A stretch of DNA of 64,000 nucleotides from Streptomyces noursei ATCC 11455 (GTDB lineage: Bacteria; Actinomycetota; Actinomycetes; Streptomycetales; Streptomycetaceae): NCBI RefSeq assembly GCF_001704275.1, contig NZ_CP011533.1, positions 6,820,001-6,884,000 of the forward strand. Direction: 5' to 3'. The notes beneath the pieces are model-generated. The model ran no database searches, was not told the DNA's origin, and saw only the letters and a list, made by a program, of their open reading frames with translations. Each line of letters begins with the position of its first letter. Within the stretch, counting starts at the first letter, position 1. Positions 8,595 through 19,136 of this stretch are shown here, in pieces. A program made the position numbers and the translations under genes.

Positions 8595-11500
8595 ATGCGC
8601 TTCGCGTCCACGCACTCCGCGACCACCAGCAGCGCCGCCGCCGCTTGGTCGCCCATGGACGGGCGCCCCGCCCAGCAGGGGATGTACGACCCGCGCAACG
8701 AGCACGACGCCTGCGGCGTCGGCTTCGTGGCCACCCTCACCGGTGAGGCCAGCCACGCCCTGGTCGAACAGGCCCTGACGGTGCTGACCAACCTGGAGCA
8801 CCGCGGCGCCACCGGCTCCGAGCCCGACTCGGGCGACGGCGCGGGCATCCTGCTCCAGATCCCGGACGCGTTCCTTCGCGAAGAGGTCACCTTCGAGCTC
8901 CCCGCGGCCGGCTCCTACGCCGCCGGCATCGCCTTCCTGCCCTCCGATGCCCACGAGGCGGCCGACGCCGTCTCACGGATCGAGACGCTTGCCGGTGAGG
9001 AGGGCCTCACGGTCCTCGGCTGGCGGGTCGTTCCGGTCGCCCCGCAGCTGCTGGGCAACGGCGCCCGCGCCACCATGCCGGCGTTCTCCCAGCTGTTCGT
9101 CGCGGACCGGCGCGGCGTCGCCGACGGCGGGGACACCGGGCTGGCGCTGGACCGCAAGGCGTTCGCGCTGCGCAAGCGCGCCGAGCGGGAGGCCGGGGTG
9201 TACTTCCCCTCGCTGTCCGCCCGCACGATCGTCTACAAGGGCATGCTGACCACCGGCCAGCTGGAGCCCTTCTTCCCGGACCTGTCCGACCGCCGGTTCG
9301 CCACCGCCGTCGCCCTGGTCCACTCGCGGTTCTCCACCAACACCTTCCCGAGCTGGCCGCTGGCCCACCCGTACCGCTTCGTCGCCCACAACGGCGAGAT
9401 CAACACGGTCAAGGGCAACCGCAACTGGATGCGCGCCCGCGAGTCCCAGCTGGCCAGCGCGCTGTTCGGCGCCGGGGCCCCCGAGAACCTCGACCGGCTC
9501 TTCCCGGTCTGCACCCCGGACGCCTCCGACTCCGCCTCCTTCGACGAGGTCCTGGAACTGCTCCACCTCGGCGGGCGCTCGCTGCCGCACGCGGTGCTGA
9601 TGATGGTCCCCGAGGCGTGGGAGAACGCCACCGCCATGGACCCGGCCCGGCGGGCCTTCTACCAGTACCACTCCACGATGATGGAGCCCTGGGACGGCCC
9701 GGCCTGTGTCACCTTCACCGACGGCACCCAGGTCGGCGCGGTCCTGGACCGCAACGGTCTGCGCCCGGGGCGCTACTGGGTCACCGACGACGGCCTGGTC
9801 GTGCTCTCCTCCGAGGTCGGCGTCCTGGACATCGACCCGGCCAAGGTCGTCCGCAAGGGCCGCCTCCAGCCCGGCAAGATGTTCCTCGTCGACACCGCCG
9901 AGCACCGCATCATCGAGGACGACGAGATCAAGGCCCAGCTGGCCGCCGAGCACCCCTACCAGGAGTGGCTGGACGCCGGCCTGATCGACCTGGCCGACCT
10001 GCCCGAGCGCGAGCACATCGTGCACACCCACGCCTCGGTCACCCGTCGCCAGCAGACCTTCGGCTACACCGAGGAAGAGCTCCGGGTCATCCTCGCCCCG
10101 ATGGCCAAGGCGGGCGCCGAGCCGATCGGCTCGATGGGCACCGACTCGCCGATCGCCGCGCTCTCCGAGCGCCCCCGGCTGCTCTTCGACTACTTCACCC
10201 AGCTCTTCGCGCAGGTCACCAACCCGCCGCTGGACGCCATCCGGGAGGAGCTCGTCACCTCCCTGGTCTCCTCCCTCGGCCCGCAGGGCAACCTGCTGGA
10301 GCCCACCGCGGCCTCCTGCCGCAGCGTGACCCTGCCGTTCCCGGTCATCGACAACGACGAGCTGGCCAAGCTCGTCCACATCAACGCCGACGGCGACATG
10401 CCCGGCATGAAGGCCGTGACCCTCGCCGGCCTCTACCGGGTCTCCGGCGGCGGTGAGTCGCTGGCCGCCCGGATCGAGGAGATCTGCGCCGAGGCCGACG
10501 CCGCCATCGCCGACGGCGCCCGGCTGATCGTGCTCTCGGACCGGCACTCGGACGCCGAGCACGCGCCGATCCCGTCGCTGCTGCTGACCGCCGCGGTCCA
10601 CCACCACCTCATCGCCACCCAGACCCGCACCCAGGTCGGGCTGCTGGTCGAGGCCGGCGACGTCCGCGAGGTGCACCACGTCGCGCTGCTGATCGGCTAC
10701 GGCGCCGCCGCGGTCAACCCGTACCTGGCGATGGAGTCCGTCGAGGACCTCGTCCGCGCCGGCACGTTCCTGCCCGGCCTGGAGGCCGACACCGCCATCA
10801 AGAACCTGATCAAGGCGCTCGGCAAGGGCGTCCTGAAGGTGATGTCCAAGATGGGCATCTCCACCGTCGCCTCCTACCGTGGCGCGCAGGTCTTCGAGGC
10901 CGTCGGCCTGGACGACGAGTTCGTCGCGAAGTACTTCCAGGGCACCGCCACCAAGATCGGCGGCGCCGGCCTGGACGTCGTCGCCAAGGAGGTCGCGGCC
11001 CGGCACGCCAAGGCGTACCCGGCGTCCGGCATCGCCGCCACCCACCGCGCGCTGGAGATCGGCGGCGAGTACCAGTGGCGCCGCGAGGGCGAGCCGCACC
11101 TCTTCGACCCGGAGACCGTCTTCCGGCTCCAGCACTCCACCCGGGCGCGCCGCTACGACATCTTCAAGCAGTACACCGAACGGGTGAATGAGCAGGCGGA
11201 GCGGCTGATGACGCTGCGCGGTCTGTTCTCCTTCGCCGCGGACCGCCCGTCGATCCCCCTGGACGAGGTCGAGCCGGCCTCCGAGATCGTCAAGCGGTTC
11301 TCCACCGGCGCGATGTCCTACGGCTCGATCTCCCGCGAGGCCCACGAGACCCTCGCGATCGCCATGAACCAGCTCGGCGCCAAGTCCAACACCGGTGAGG
11401 GCGGCGAGGATCCGGAGCGCCTGTACGACCCGGCGCGCCGCTCCAGCATCAAGCAGGTCGCCTCCGGCCGCTTCGGCGTGACCTCCGAGTACCTGGTCAA

Positions 11501-13223
11501 CGCTGACGACATCCAGATCAAGATGGCCCAGGGCGCCAAGCCCGGCGAGGGCGGCCAGCTGCCCGGCCACAAGGTCTACCCGTGGGTCGCCAAGACGCGT
11601 CACTCGACGCCCGGCGTCGGCCTGATCTCGCCGCCGCCGCACCACGACATCTACTCCATCGAGGACCTCGCCCAGCTCATCCACGACCTGAAGAACGCCA
11701 ACCCGGCCGCCCGCATCCACGTGAAGCTGGTCTCCGAGGTCGGCGTCGGCACGGTCGCGGCGGGCGTCTCCAAGGCGCACGCCGACGTGGTCCTCATCTC
11801 CGGCCACGACGGCGGCACCGGTGCCTCCCCGCTGACCTCGCTGAAGCACGCCGGCGGCCCCTGGGAGCTCGGCCTGGCCGAGACCCAGCAGACCCTGCTG
11901 CTCAACGGCCTGCGCGACCGCATCGTGGTGCAGACCGATGGCCAGCTGAAGACCGGCCGCGACGTCGTCATCGCCGCGCTGCTGGGCGCCGAGGAGTTCG
12001 GCTTCGCCACCGCGCCGCTCGTCGTCTCCGGCTGCGTCATGATGCGCGTCTGCCACCTGGACACCTGTCCGGTCGGCATCGCCACCCAGAACCCGGTGCT
12101 GCGCGAGCGGTTCAGCGGCAAGGCCGAGTTCGTCGTCAACTTCTTCGAGTTCATCGCCGAGGAGGTCCGCGAGCTCCTCGCCGAGCTGGGCTTCCGCAGC
12201 CTGGACGAGGCCGTCGGCCACGCCGAGGTCCTGGACGTCGCCCGGGCGGTGGACCACTGGAAGGCCCAGGGCCTGGACCTCGCCCCGCTGCTGCACGTCC
12301 CCGACCTGGCCGAGGGCGCGGTCCGCCACCAGATCACCACCCAGGACCACGGCCTGGAGAAGGCGCTGGACAACGAGCTGATCAAGCTCGCCGCGGACGC
12401 GCTGTCCGCGGACACCGCCGAAGCCGCCCAGCCGGTCCGCGCCCAGGTCGCGATCCGCAACATCAACCGCACCGCCGGCACCATGCTCGGCCACGAGGTC
12501 ACCAAGAAGTTCGGTGGCGCGGGCCTGCCCGACGACACCATCGACCTCACCTTCACCGGCTCGGCCGGCCAGTCGTTCGGTGCGTTCCTGCCCCGCGGCA
12601 TCACCCTCCGCCTGGAGGGCGACGCCAACGACTACGTCGGCAAGGGCCTGTCCGGCGGCCGGATCGTGGTCCGCCCGGACCGCGGCGCCGACCACCTCGC
12701 CGAGTACTCCACCATCGCCGGCAACACCCTCGCCTACGGCGCCACCGGCGGCGAGCTGTACCTGCGCGGCCGGGTCGGCGAGCGGTTCTGCGTCCGCAAC
12801 TCCGGTGCCACGGTGGTCTCCGAGGGCGTCGGCGACCACGGGTGCGAGTACATGACCGGCGGCCACGCCGTCGTCCTGGGCGAGACCGGCCGCAACTTCG
12901 CGGCGGGCATGTCCGGCGGTACCGCCTACGTCATCGACCTCGACCCGGACAACGTCAACAAGGAACTGGCCGACGCGGTCCGCCCGCTCGACGACACCGA
13001 CAAGCGGTGGCTGCACGATGTCGTGCGCCGCCACCAGGAGGAGACCGGCTCCACCGTCGCCGAGAAGCTCCTCGCCGACTGGGACGCGGCGGCAGCCCGC
13101 TTCCGCAAGGTCGTCCCGGCCACCTACCAGGCAGTGCTCGCCGCCAAGGACGCCGCCGAGCGAGCCGGGCTCTCCGAGTCCGAGACCCACGAGAAGATGA
13201 TGGAGGCGGCGACCAATGGCTGA
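8595..13223 (+). CDS. gltB: Glutamate synthase (NADPH) large subunit
   Basis: With GltD this makes two glutamates from glutamine and 2-oxoglutarate. The protein is 1542 residues, the normal length. DACGVGF places the amidotransferase Cys at residue 40, so a 39-residue propeptide is expected to be removed. Domains in order: class-II glutaminase (to about 440), central domain, FMN-binding synthase domain ([33 protein letters not shown]), the 3Fe-4S cluster [17 protein letters not shown] (C-x5-C-x4-C), and a GXGXG beta-helix ([28 protein letters not shown]). ATG 8595 is preferred because GGGAG at 8585-8589 precedes it; TTG 8568 is also possible. It overlaps gltD by 8 bases. Upstream sequence suggests GlnR control. 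Confidence 0.97.
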   Translation: MRFASTHSATTSSAAAAWSPMDGRPAQQGMYDPRNEHDACGVGFVATLTGEASHALVEQALTVLTNLEHRGATGSEPDSGDGAGILLQIPDAFLREEVTFELPAAGSYAAGIAFLPSDAHEAADAVSRIETLAGEEGLTVLGWRVVPVAPQLLGNGARATMPAFSQLFVADRRGVADGGDTGLALDRKAFALRKRAEREAGVYFPSLSARTIVYKGMLTTGQLEPFFPDLSDRRFATAVALVHSRFSTNTFPSWPLAHPYRFVAHNGEINTVKGNRNWMRARESQLASALFGAGAPENLDRLFPVCTPDASDSASFDEVLELLHLGGRSLPHAVLMMVPEAWENATAMDPARRAFYQYHSTMMEPWDGPACVTFTDGTQVGAVLDRNGLRPGRYWVTDDGLVVLSSEVGVLDIDPAKVVRKGRLQPGKMFLVDTAEHRIIEDDEIKAQLAAEHPYQEWLDAGLIDLADLPEREHIVHTHASVTRRQQTFGYTEEELRVILAPMAKAGAEPIGSMGTDSPIAALSERPRLLFDYFTQLFAQVTNPPLDAIREELVTSLVSSLGPQGNLLEPTAASCRSVTLPFPVIDNDELAKLVHINADGDMPGMKAVTLAGLYRVSGGGESLAARIEEICAEADAAIADGARLIVLSDRHSDAEHAPIPSLLLTAAVHHHLIATQTRTQVGLLVEAGDVREVHHVALLIGYGAAAVNPYLAMESVEDLVRAGTFLPGLEADTAIKNLIKALGKGVLKVMSKMGISTVASYRGAQVFEAVGLDDEFVAKYFQGTATKIGGAGLDVVAKEVAARHAKAYPASGIAATHRALEIGGEYQWRREGEPHLFDPETVFRLQHSTRARRYDIFKQYTERVNEQAERLMTLRGLFSFAADRPSIPLDEVEPASEIVKRFSTGAMSYGSISREAHETLAIAMNQLGAKSNTGEGGEDPERLYDPARRSSIKQVASGRFGVTSEYLVNADDIQIKMAQGAKPGEGGQLPGHKVYPWVAKTRHSTPGVGLISPPPHHDIYSIEDLAQLIHDLKNANPAARIHVKLVSEVGVGTVAAGVSKAHADVVLISGHDGGTGASPLTSLKHAGGPWELGLAETQQTLLLNGLRDRIVVQTDGQLKTGRDVVIAALLGAEEFGFATAPLVVSGCVMMRVCHLDTCPVGIATQNPVLRERFSGKAEFVVNFFEFIAEEVRELLAELGFRSLDEAVGHAEVLDVARAVDHWKAQGLDLAPLLHVPDLAEGAVRHQITTQDHGLEKALDNELIKLAADALSADTAEAAQPVRAQVAIRNINRTAGTMLGHEVTKKFGGAGLPDDTIDLTFTGSAGQSFGAFLPRGITLRLEGDANDYVGKGLSGGRIVVRPDRGADHLAEYSTIAGNTLAYGATGGELYLRGRVGERFCVRNSGATVVSEGVGDHGCEYMTGGHAVVLGETGRNFAAGMSGGTAYVIDLDPDNVNKELADAVRPLDDTDKRWLHDVVRRHQEETGSTVAEKLLADWDAAAARFRKVVPATYQAVLAAKDAAERAGLSESETHEKMMEAATNG

Positions 13224-14676
13224 CCCCAAGGGCTTCCTGAACCACGAGCGCGAGCACGCCAAGACCCGCCCCGTCGAGGAGCGCGTCAAGGACTGGAACG
13301 AGGTCTACCAGCCCGGCTCCCTGCTGCCGATCATCACCAAGCAGGCGTCGCGCTGCATGGACTGCGGCATCCCGTTCTGCCACAACGGCTGTCCGCTCGG
13401 GAACCTCATCCCGGAGTGGAACGACTACGCCTACCGCGAGGACTGGACCGCGGCCAGCGAGCGGCTGCACGCGACCAACAACTTCCCGGAGTTCACCGGT
13501 CGGCTGTGCCCCGCGCCCTGCGAGGCGGCCTGCGTGCTGGGCATCAACCAGCAGCCGGTCACCATCAAGAACGTCGAGGTCTCCATCATCGACAAGGCGT
13601 GGGAGACCGGTGACGTCACCCCGCAGCCGCCGGAGCGGCTCTCCGGCAAGACCGTCGCGGTCATCGGCTCCGGCCCGGCCGGCCTGGCCGCCGCCCAGCA
13701 GCTGACCCGCGCCGGCCACACCGTCGCCGTGTACGAGCGCGCGGACCGCATCGGCGGTCTGCTCCGCTACGGCATCCCCGAGTTCAAGATGGAGAAGCGG
13801 CACATCAACCGCCGCATCGAGCAGATGCGCGCGGAGGGCACCAAGTTCCGCACGGAGGTGGAGATCGGCCGGGACATCGACGCGGCCAAGCTCCGCAAGC
13901 GCTACGACGCGGTGGTCGTCGCGGCCGGCGCCACCACCTCCCGCGACCTCCCGGTGCCCGGCCGTGAGCTGAACGGCATCCACTTCGCCATGGAGTACCT
14001 GCCGCTGGCCAACAAGGTGCAGGAGGGCGACCTGACGGTCGCGCCGATCAGCGCCGAGGGCAAGCACGTGGTCGTCATCGGCGGCGGCGACACCGGCGCG
14101 GACTGCGTCGGCACCGCGCACCGCCAGGGCGCGGCGTCGGTGACCCAGCTGGAGATCATGCCCAGGCCCGGCGAGGAGCGGAACGCGGGCCAGCCCTGGC
14201 CGACCTTCCCCATGCTCTACAAGGTCACCTCCGCACACGAGGAGGGCGGCGAGCGGGTCTACTCCGTCTCCACCACCCACTTCGAGGGCGACGAGGACGG
14301 CAACGTCCAGTGGCTGCACCTGACCGAGGTGGAGTTCAAGGACGGCAAGCTGGAGCAGAAGCCCGGCACCGAGCGGAGGATCCCGGCCCAGCTGGTCACC
14401 CTCGCGATGGGCTTCACCGGCACCGACCAGCAGAACGGCCTGGTCGAGCAGTTCGGCCTGGAGCTGGACGCGCGCGGCAACGTCGCCCGCGACGCGGACT
14501 TCGCCACCAACGTCCCCGGTGTCTTCGTCGCCGGTGACGCCGGTCGCGGCCAGTCGCTGATCGTGTGGGCCATCGCCGAGGGCCGCTCCGCCGCCCGCGG
14601 TGTGGACCGCTTCCTCACCGGAGCCAGCGCCCTGCCGGCTCCGATCAAGCCGACGGACCGCGCCCTGGCGGTGTGA
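13216..14676 (+). CDS. gltD: Glutamate synthase small subunit
   Basis: The 486-residue FAD/NADPH subunit feeds electrons to GltB. N-terminal cysteine clusters [13 protein letters not shown] and CPAPCEAAC bind the low-potential 4Fe-4S centres. [15 protein letters not shown] is the FAD Rossmann motif and [14 protein letters not shown] the NADPH motif. [19 protein letters not shown] is the C-terminal FAD contact. The ATG lies within the gltB end (8-base overlap), so the two are co-translated. Two hairpins follow, the second with a short T tract. Confidence 0.97.
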   Translation: MADPKGFLNHEREHAKTRPVEERVKDWNEVYQPGSLLPIITKQASRCMDCGIPFCHNGCPLGNLIPEWNDYAYREDWTAASERLHATNNFPEFTGRLCPAPCEAACVLGINQQPVTIKNVEVSIIDKAWETGDVTPQPPERLSGKTVAVIGSGPAGLAAAQQLTRAGHTVAVYERADRIGGLLRYGIPEFKMEKRHINRRIEQMRAEGTKFRTEVEIGRDIDAAKLRKRYDAVVVAAGATTSRDLPVPGRELNGIHFAMEYLPLANKVQEGDLTVAPISAEGKHVVVIGGGDTGADCVGTAHRQGAASVTQLEIMPRPGEERNAGQPWPTFPMLYKVTSAHEEGGERVYSVSTTHFEGDEDGNVQWLHLTEVEFKDGKLEQKPGTERRIPAQLVTLAMGFTGTDQQNGLVEQFGLELDARGNVARDADFATNVPGVFVAGDAGRGQSLIVWAIAEGRSAARGVDRFLTGASALPAPIKPTDRALAV

Positions 14677-14717
14677 GCGTCCGTCACCGGATGTCCCGTA
14701 CAGCGTCGTACGGAGGC

Positions 14718-14747
14718 ACGGGGACCGGGTGAGAGCCCGGCCCCCGT
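14718..14747 (+). terminator. First hairpin after gltD
   Basis: ACGGGGACCGGG pairs with CCCGGCCCCCGT around a short loop, with one internal mismatch. It is 40 bases after the stop and may act with the following hairpin. Confidence 0.5.
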
Positions 14748-14750
14748 ACG

Positions 14751-14800
14751 GCGGCGCCTGTCCCCTCCACCCCGACCGGAGGGCAGGCGCCGCGCTGTCT
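14751..14800 (+). terminator. gltBD terminator
   Basis: GCGGCGCCTG (14751-14760) pairs perfectly with CAGGCGCCGC (14784-14793), and GCTGTCTTTT follows. It is one of the few terminators here with a T-rich tail. Confidence 0.75.
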
Positions 14801-14827
14801 TTTCCGGGGCCGACGGGACGACAGGCC

Positions 14828-15394
14828 CTAGCGGTCCCGCTGGGTGGGGAAGCGCCGCCCCAACTGCCGGGCCATCTCCCGGGCGGGCACCGGGACGGGC
14901 TCCGGCGGGGGAGTGACCGGCGGCCGGAAGTCGTGCACCGGCGCCCGCCAGGCCGATACGTCGATGCTGCCGTCGCCCAGCGGCAGCACCCAGCGCGGGT
15001 CCGCATGGACCCGCAGCACCTGCGCCTCGATCTGGGTCCAGGCGCCGTCGGTCATCGTCCGCTCACCGACCCGGCGGGCCTCCAACTGCACCGGGCAGTG
15101 CGCCAGTCGGGGCGGCCGGACGAGCTCGGACGGCTCCGTCCACGGTGCCTCCTGCTCGGCGCCGCCTTCCGCCCCCTCCTGCGCCGCGGCCCCTTCGGGC
15201 GGCAGGTTGAAGACAACGTCGGGGCGTACCGCGAGGTTCTGCGCGGTGCGCCCCCGGGCGGGCAGCCAGACGCTCACCACCGGCCCGAGATCCCACCGGA
15301 TCTGCAGCGCGACCAGCACGAACGTCCCGTCGTCGTTCTCCGTGGACAGCAGCGCCGGCACGACCGAACTGCTTTTCTCCAGCGCGGATTTCAT
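14828..15394 (-). CDS. Flavin-reductase-like protein
   Basis: The 188-residue cytoplasmic protein has the look of the flavin-reductase/flavoredoxin-like split barrel: PALLSTENDDGTFVLVALQI at the start, then AHCPVQLEARRV and IEAQVLRVHADPRWV, which resemble the Cys-containing strand and the following strand of these FMN-binding proteins. The protein was not matched to a named enzyme. AGGAG sits 4 bases before the ATG. It is divergent from an ArsR-like regulator with only 67 bases between, so the regulator may control it (inference). Confidence 0.6.
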   Translation of the reverse strand: MKSALEKSSSVVPALLSTENDDGTFVLVALQIRWDLGPVVSVWLPARGRTAQNLAVRPDVVFNLPPEGAAAQEGAEGGAEQEAPWTEPSELVRPPRLAHCPVQLEARRVGERTMTDGAWTQIEAQVLRVHADPRWVLPLGDGSIDVSAWRAPVHDFRPPVTPPPEPVPVPAREMARQLGRRFPTQRDR

Positions 15395-15461
15395 ACTCCT
15401 GAGGATAGAAGCCGGACGATTCGGCGCTCACCGAAGTGTTATATGTGATTACGCTCTGCAC
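15395..15461. promoter_or_regulatory. Shared promoter region of flavin-reductase-like gene and ArsR-like regulator
   Basis: These 67 bases hold both promoters. An AT-rich segment (GTGTTATATGTGATTACG, 15436-15453) is the most likely operator/promoter core and lies 9 bases before the regulator's ATG. No exact inverted repeat is obvious. Confidence 0.4.
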
Positions 15462-16253
15462 ATGATTCGATGGGACGCCGATCACGAAAGCACTGCGGAA
15501 ACTCCCGATCTGGCCGCCCTCGCGGCGCTGCTCGCGGACCGTACCCGCGCCGCCATCTGCATCGCCCTGCTCGACGGCGGCACCTGGACCGCCGGCGAGC
15601 TGGCCGAGTACGCCGGGGTGGCGCCGTCCACCGCGACCGAGCACCTCAACCTCCTGGTCGCCGGCGGCCTGTTGGCCGAGGAGCGACAGGGGCGCCGGCG
15701 CTACGTCAGACTGGCCGGGCCGGACACCGCGGAGACCCTGGAGAACCTCGCCGGGCTCGCCCCCTACCGCCAGGTGCGGATCCGCTCGTTGGCCGAGGCC
15801 AACCACCGCCGGGCCCTGCACCACGCCCGCACCTGCTACGACCACATCGCCGGGGCGCTCGGGGTGGCCCTGGCCGAGACCATGCTCGAACGCGGCCTGC
15901 TGGTGCGGGAGTACGGGCTGGAGCTGACCACCGCCGGCGCCGAGTGGCTGGCCGACCTGGGCATCCCGCACGCCGGCCAGTCGCCGGCCCACCGGGCGCA
16001 CGTGCGCACCTGCCTGGACTGGACCTCGCGCCGCCAGCACCTGTCCGGCGCGGTCGGCGCCGCCCTCTACCGGCACGCGCGGGAGTACCGCTGGATCATC
16101 AAGGCCCCGGCCAGCCGCATCCTCGCGGTCACCGAGGTCGGCAGGGCCGCCTTCCGGGAGCGGCTGGGGCTGCCCGACGAGGTGCTCACGCCCACGCCGG
16201 CGACCCCGCCTCCGCGCGACCGCACGGAGGTCAGTCCTCGCCGACCTGGGTGA
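15462..16253 (+). CDS. ArsR-family winged-helix regulator with C-terminal domain
   Basis: The 263-residue protein begins with a winged helix-turn-helix: ALLADRTRAAICIALLDGG, WTAGELAEYAGVAPSTATEHLNLLVAGGLL (helix-turn-helix) and RQGRRRYVRLA (wing), at about residues 18-90. The remaining ~170 residues include HHARTCYDHIAG and HVRTCLDWTSRRQHLSGAVGAAL, typical of long ArsR-type regulators with a conserved His/Cys-bearing effector domain. ATG 15462 lies directly before the conserved N-terminus; the frame is open further upstream but over the neighbour's antisense. Its end overlaps the convergent MarR gene by 23 bases. The effector is unknown. Confidence 0.85.
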   Translation: MIRWDADHESTAETPDLAALAALLADRTRAAICIALLDGGTWTAGELAEYAGVAPSTATEHLNLLVAGGLLAEERQGRRRYVRLAGPDTAETLENLAGLAPYRQVRIRSLAEANHRRALHHARTCYDHIAGALGVALAETMLERGLLVREYGLELTTAGAEWLADLGIPHAGQSPAHRAHVRTCLDWTSRRQHLSGAVGAALYRHAREYRWIIKAPASRILAVTEVGRAAFRERLGLPDEVLTPTPATPPPRDRTEVSPRRPG

Positions 16254-16812
16254 TCCGGTCGTCGCCCAGGCGGTGCTGGACGTCCAGGAGGAGGATCCGC
16301 AGCAGCCCGGTCAGCTGCTCCTGCTGCTCGGGGGAGAGCGCCTGGAGCAACTCGGCCTCGCGGCCCAGTACTTGGTCGACGGTGGACTCGACGACGTCGT
16401 GGCCGGTCGGGGTCAGCTCGACCAGCACGCTGCGCGGGCGGCCCTCCCCGGGTCGGCGGGTGACCAGGCCCTCGCGCTCGGCGCGGGCCACCCGCTGGGA
16501 GATCGCCCCGGCGGTGACCATGGAGCGCCGGCTCAACTCCCGGGTGCTCAGGGTGTACGGCGGGCCGCTGCGGCGCAGCACGCTCAGCAGGTCGAGGGTG
16601 GCGATGTCCACCCCGGCGCGGTTGAGCACCCGGCGCCGGTCGTCGCCCAGCAGCTTCGCCAGCCGCCAGATGGGCGTGACGATCCCGATGGAGGAGACCG
16701 GCGTGCCGGGGCGCTCGCGCTGCCAGGCGGCGGCGATCTCCTCCACGGGATAGGCGGAGTCGGGGGGTGCCGGGCGGTCGTCGCCGTCCCGCGCCTGGGG
16801 TTCGCTTGCCAC
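16231..16812 (-). CDS. MarR-family transcriptional regulator
   Basis: The 193-residue protein contains a MarR winged helix: LDLLSVLRRSGPPYTLSTRELSRRSMVTAGAISQRVARAEREGLVTRRPGEGRPRSVLVELTPTG-type layout, with the recognition helix near residue 105 and the basic wing after it. Helices on both sides form the dimer interface. The GTG start has AGGAGG close upstream. It diverges from an SDR oxidoreductase gene; AT-rich inverted repeats fill the gap, so it most likely represses that gene and itself. Confidence 0.92.
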   Translation of the reverse strand: MASEPQARDGDDRPAPPDSAYPVEEIAAAWQRERPGTPVSSIGIVTPIWRLAKLLGDDRRRVLNRAGVDIATLDLLSVLRRSGPPYTLSTRELSRRSMVTAGAISQRVARAEREGLVTRRPGEGRPRSVLVELTPTGHDVVESTVDQVLGREAELLQALSPEQQEQLTGLLRILLLDVQHRLGDDRITQVGED

Positions 16813-16837
16813 CGGACCTCCTGGAAGTGTTATGTTC

Positions 16838-16888
16838 AGGTCTAAATTTAGCTCTGAACGCAGGGTTGCGAGCTATGCATTTAGACCT
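16838..16888. promoter_or_regulatory. Inverted-repeat operator between MarR and SDR genes
   Basis: AGGTCTAAAT (16838-16847) is repeated in exact inverse as ATTTAGACCT (16879-16888). The first arm overlaps a perfect palindrome CTAAATTTAG (16842-16851). These are rare AT-rich words in very GC-rich DNA and lie between the divergent MarR regulator and its likely target, as expected for a MarR operator. Confidence 0.7.
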
Positions 16889-16913
16889 AAAAATCACGGA
16901 CGGAGCCCAGCAT

Positions 16914-17636
16914 ATGGCACGCACCATCCTGATCACCGGCGGCGGCACCGGCATCGGACGCGCCCTCGCCGAGCACTTCGCGGCCCACGGCGACCGCGTC
17001 GTCATCACCGGCCGGCGGCCCGGCCCGCTCAAGGACGCCGCGGACGCCCTCACCGGGGTGACCGCCGCGGTCTGCGACCACACCGACCCCGCGGCGCTCC
17101 ACCGGCTCGCCGCCGAACTGCCCGAGCGCCTCGACGTCCTGGTCAACAACGCCGGCGGCCAGACCGACTTCGACGCCGACGGCGCCACCGACCTGGCCTC
17201 CTACGCCCGGGACTTCCGCGCCAACCTCGACGCCAACCTGCTCAGCGCCGCGCTGACCACCCGGGCCGTGGACGACCGGCTGGCGGCCAACGGCGCGGTG
17301 ATCCACATCGGGTCCATCGCCGCCGACCAGGGCTCCGGCTCCTACGGTGCGGCCAAGGCCGGACTCGCCTCCTGGAACGTCGACCTGGCCCGTACCCTCG
17401 GCCCGCGCGGGATCACCGCCAACGTGGTCTCGCCCGGCTACATCGCGGGCACCGAGTTCTTCCGCGACCAGCTCGCCGACGCGCGCCGGGAGCGCCTGAT
17501 CGCGGCCACCGCCACCGGCCGGCCCGGCGCCCTGGACGACATCACCGGCGCGGTCGCCTTCCTGGCGTCGCCGGCGGCCCGGCACATCACCGGTCAGGTG
17601 CTGAACGTCAACGGGGGCGCACACCCCACCCGTTGA
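16914..17636 (+). CDS. Short-chain dehydrogenase/reductase (SDR)
   Basis: This 240-residue cytoplasmic NAD(P)-dependent oxidoreductase has TGGGTGIGRALAEHF (cofactor glycine motif), NNAGG, an active-site Ser in HIGSIAADQGSGSYGAAKAGL with YGAAK (Tyr and Lys four apart) and SPGYIAGTEFF. The family end ITGQVLNVNGG is present. ATG 16914 is chosen because GGAG lies 8 bases before it and the glycine motif starts at the normal distance. Substrate is unknown. It is divergent from MarR and probably derepressed by a ligand of that regulator. Confidence 0.93.
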   Translation: MARTILITGGGTGIGRALAEHFAAHGDRVVITGRRPGPLKDAADALTGVTAAVCDHTDPAALHRLAAELPERLDVLVNNAGGQTDFDADGATDLASYARDFRANLDANLLSAALTTRAVDDRLAANGAVIHIGSIAADQGSGSYGAAKAGLASWNVDLARTLGPRGITANVVSPGYIAGTEFFRDQLADARRERLIAATATGRPGALDDITGAVAFLASPAARHITGQVLNVNGGAHPTR

Positions 17637-17663
17637 TGCCGGGCCGGCGCGACGACCGGCCCG

Positions 17664-18140
17664 TCAGGCGCCGTCGCCGGCCACCAGGCGGGCCGGGAAG
17701 CCGCCGGTCGCGATCGGGCCCCAGCGCCGCGGCGTCACCCGGATCAGGGACTTGCCCTGCTTGCGCATCGCGGCACGGTACTCGTCCCAGTCCGGGTGCT
17801 CGCCGGCGATGTTGCGGTAGTACTCGACCAGCGGCTCGATGGAGTCCGGGGCGTCGATCACCTCGGCCTCGCCGTCGACCTGCACCCACGGCCCGGTCCA
17901 TTCGTCGGACAGCACGAGCACGCTGACCGACGGGATCCGGCGGACGTTGCGGACCTTCGCCCGCTCCGGGTACGTCGACATCACCAGCCGACCGGAGTCG
18001 TCCACTCCGCAGGTCAGCGGCGAACCCTGCGGGGTGCCGTCGGAACGGCGGGTGAGCAGGATCGCGCGGTGCCGCGGGCGGACGAACTCCAGCAGCTCGG
18101 ACAGTTCGACACGGGTGGTGGTGGCGATGGAAGGGCTCAT
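17664..18140 (-). CDS. PPOX-class F420-dependent oxidoreductase
   Basis: The 158-residue split-barrel protein matches the small pyridoxamine-phosphate-oxidase-like family that uses F420 or flavin in actinobacteria: RHRAILLTRRSDGTPQGSPLTCGVDDSGRLVMSTYPERAKVRNVRR spans the cofactor-binding strands, then SVLVLSDEW and VQVDGEAEVID. PEYR-type C-terminal strand RVTPRRWGPIAT is present. It is convergent with the SDR gene with only 27 bases between. The substrate is unknown. Confidence 0.87.
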   Translation of the reverse strand: MSPSIATTTRVELSELLEFVRPRHRAILLTRRSDGTPQGSPLTCGVDDSGRLVMSTYPERAKVRNVRRIPSVSVLVLSDEWTGPWVQVDGEAEVIDAPDSIEPLVEYYRNIAGEHPDWDEYRAAMRKQGKSLIRVTPRRWGPIATGGFPARLVAGDGA

Positions 18141-18245
18141 GGCGCGAGCCTAGGGCCTGTCGTCACCTTCCCGTCCGCCGCGCGGCGTTCCCCGGGGTGT
18201 CCCCCCGATCGGGCCGGAGCGGGACGTGGTGTCCGGCCGTCGTGG

Positions 18246-18743
18246 TCAGCCCGCCAGCAGGCGCTTGCCGGTGGCCGCGTCCACCACCGTGCGGCCCGCC
18301 AACGGGCCGTCCAGCCGGATCTTCGCCCGGTCCGTGGCCAACTGCTCGGTGCACATCCCCTCGGGGCTCTTCTTCCTGCCCCACCCCGAGACCACGACCA
18401 GTTCCTTGGACTCCCGCACCCGGGCGCCGTAGCCCGCGTCGCAGGCGCTGTGGCCGACGGTCACCGTGAACTCCCTGGCGTCCGGGCTCTTGGGGCGCTC
18501 GGCGCCGGCCAGCGGCAGCAGCGCCTCCTGGCGGCCGGGGACGGGGGAGACCTTCGGCCAGTCCCGGACGATCTGCGCGGCCCGTTGGTCGAAGGCGTCC
18601 GGGGTGTGCTGCGGCGGAGAGGTGTGCACCGCCTGGGTGGCCCGGCCGCAGCCGGAGAGCGCGACGGCGCCGGCCGCGGCGAGGGAGACGGCCAGGGCGG
18701 CCGCACGGGTGCGCGGGCGGGTGCGGTGGACGGTGTGCGGCAT
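18246..18743 (-). CDS. Secreted lipoprotein of unknown function
   Basis: The 165-residue protein has a lipoprotein signal: Arg-rich start, hydrophobic AAALAVSLAAAGAVA, and lipobox LSGC around residue 32. The mature part has no recognised domain; it contains two further cysteines (HSACDAG and GMCTEQ) that could form a disulfide. GAGGAGG lies 6 bases before ATG 18743, fixing the start, although the frame is open further upstream. Lgt in this window would lipidate it. Confidence 0.8.
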   Translation of the reverse strand: MPHTVHRTRPRTRAAALAVSLAAAGAVALSGCGRATQAVHTSPPQHTPDAFDQRAAQIVRDWPKVSPVPGRQEALLPLAGAERPKSPDAREFTVTVGHSACDAGYGARVRESKELVVVSGWGRKKSPEGMCTEQLATDRAKIRLDGPLAGRTVVDAATGKRLLAG

Positions 18744-19136
18744 GACGTGCCTCCTCGGGTCGGTCGCGGATGGGACGCGCCAGGGGCACGAGGGGTTCCT
18801 CCCTCCCGTCACCCGACCTCCCCCCCCGCCCCGAAGATGACGGCGCTGCGCGCCGGACTTCTCGCCGTCGCCCGTCACGCCGTGCGCTCGATCCGGCCAC
18901 GGCGCAAAGCTCCGGGCCGCGGACCTCCGGCGATCAGCGTTGTGATCATGGCCGCCCTCGACTGCCTCGACACGGTCTGCGTCCCGCACGGGACGCCGAT
19001 CCGCTCCGGCGCCCGCGCCGTACTGGCCACGGCCGTCCCGGAGGCGGACTGGCGGTGAGGGTGGGCGGGGCGGGCGCCACGCGGTCGCCAGCTCGAAGGC
19101 CCAATCGCCATGCCATTCACCGCATGTGACGAGGCG
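18744..19136. other. Intergenic stretch with no supported gene
   Basis: About 390 bases lie between the lipoprotein gene start and the LacI gene end. The lipoprotein promoter should lie here. A 36-codon plus-strand frame (18948-19058) has no ribosome binding site and no recognisable product. I see no repeat, RNA or clear promoter. Confidence 0.5.

Noticed and set aside
8973..13289. A 1438-codon minus-strand open frame opposite gltB
   Set aside because: Antisense shadow of glutamate synthase with no family resemblance.
18948..19058. 36-codon plus-strand frame upstream of the lipoprotein gene
   Set aside because: No ribosome binding site and no recognisable product.
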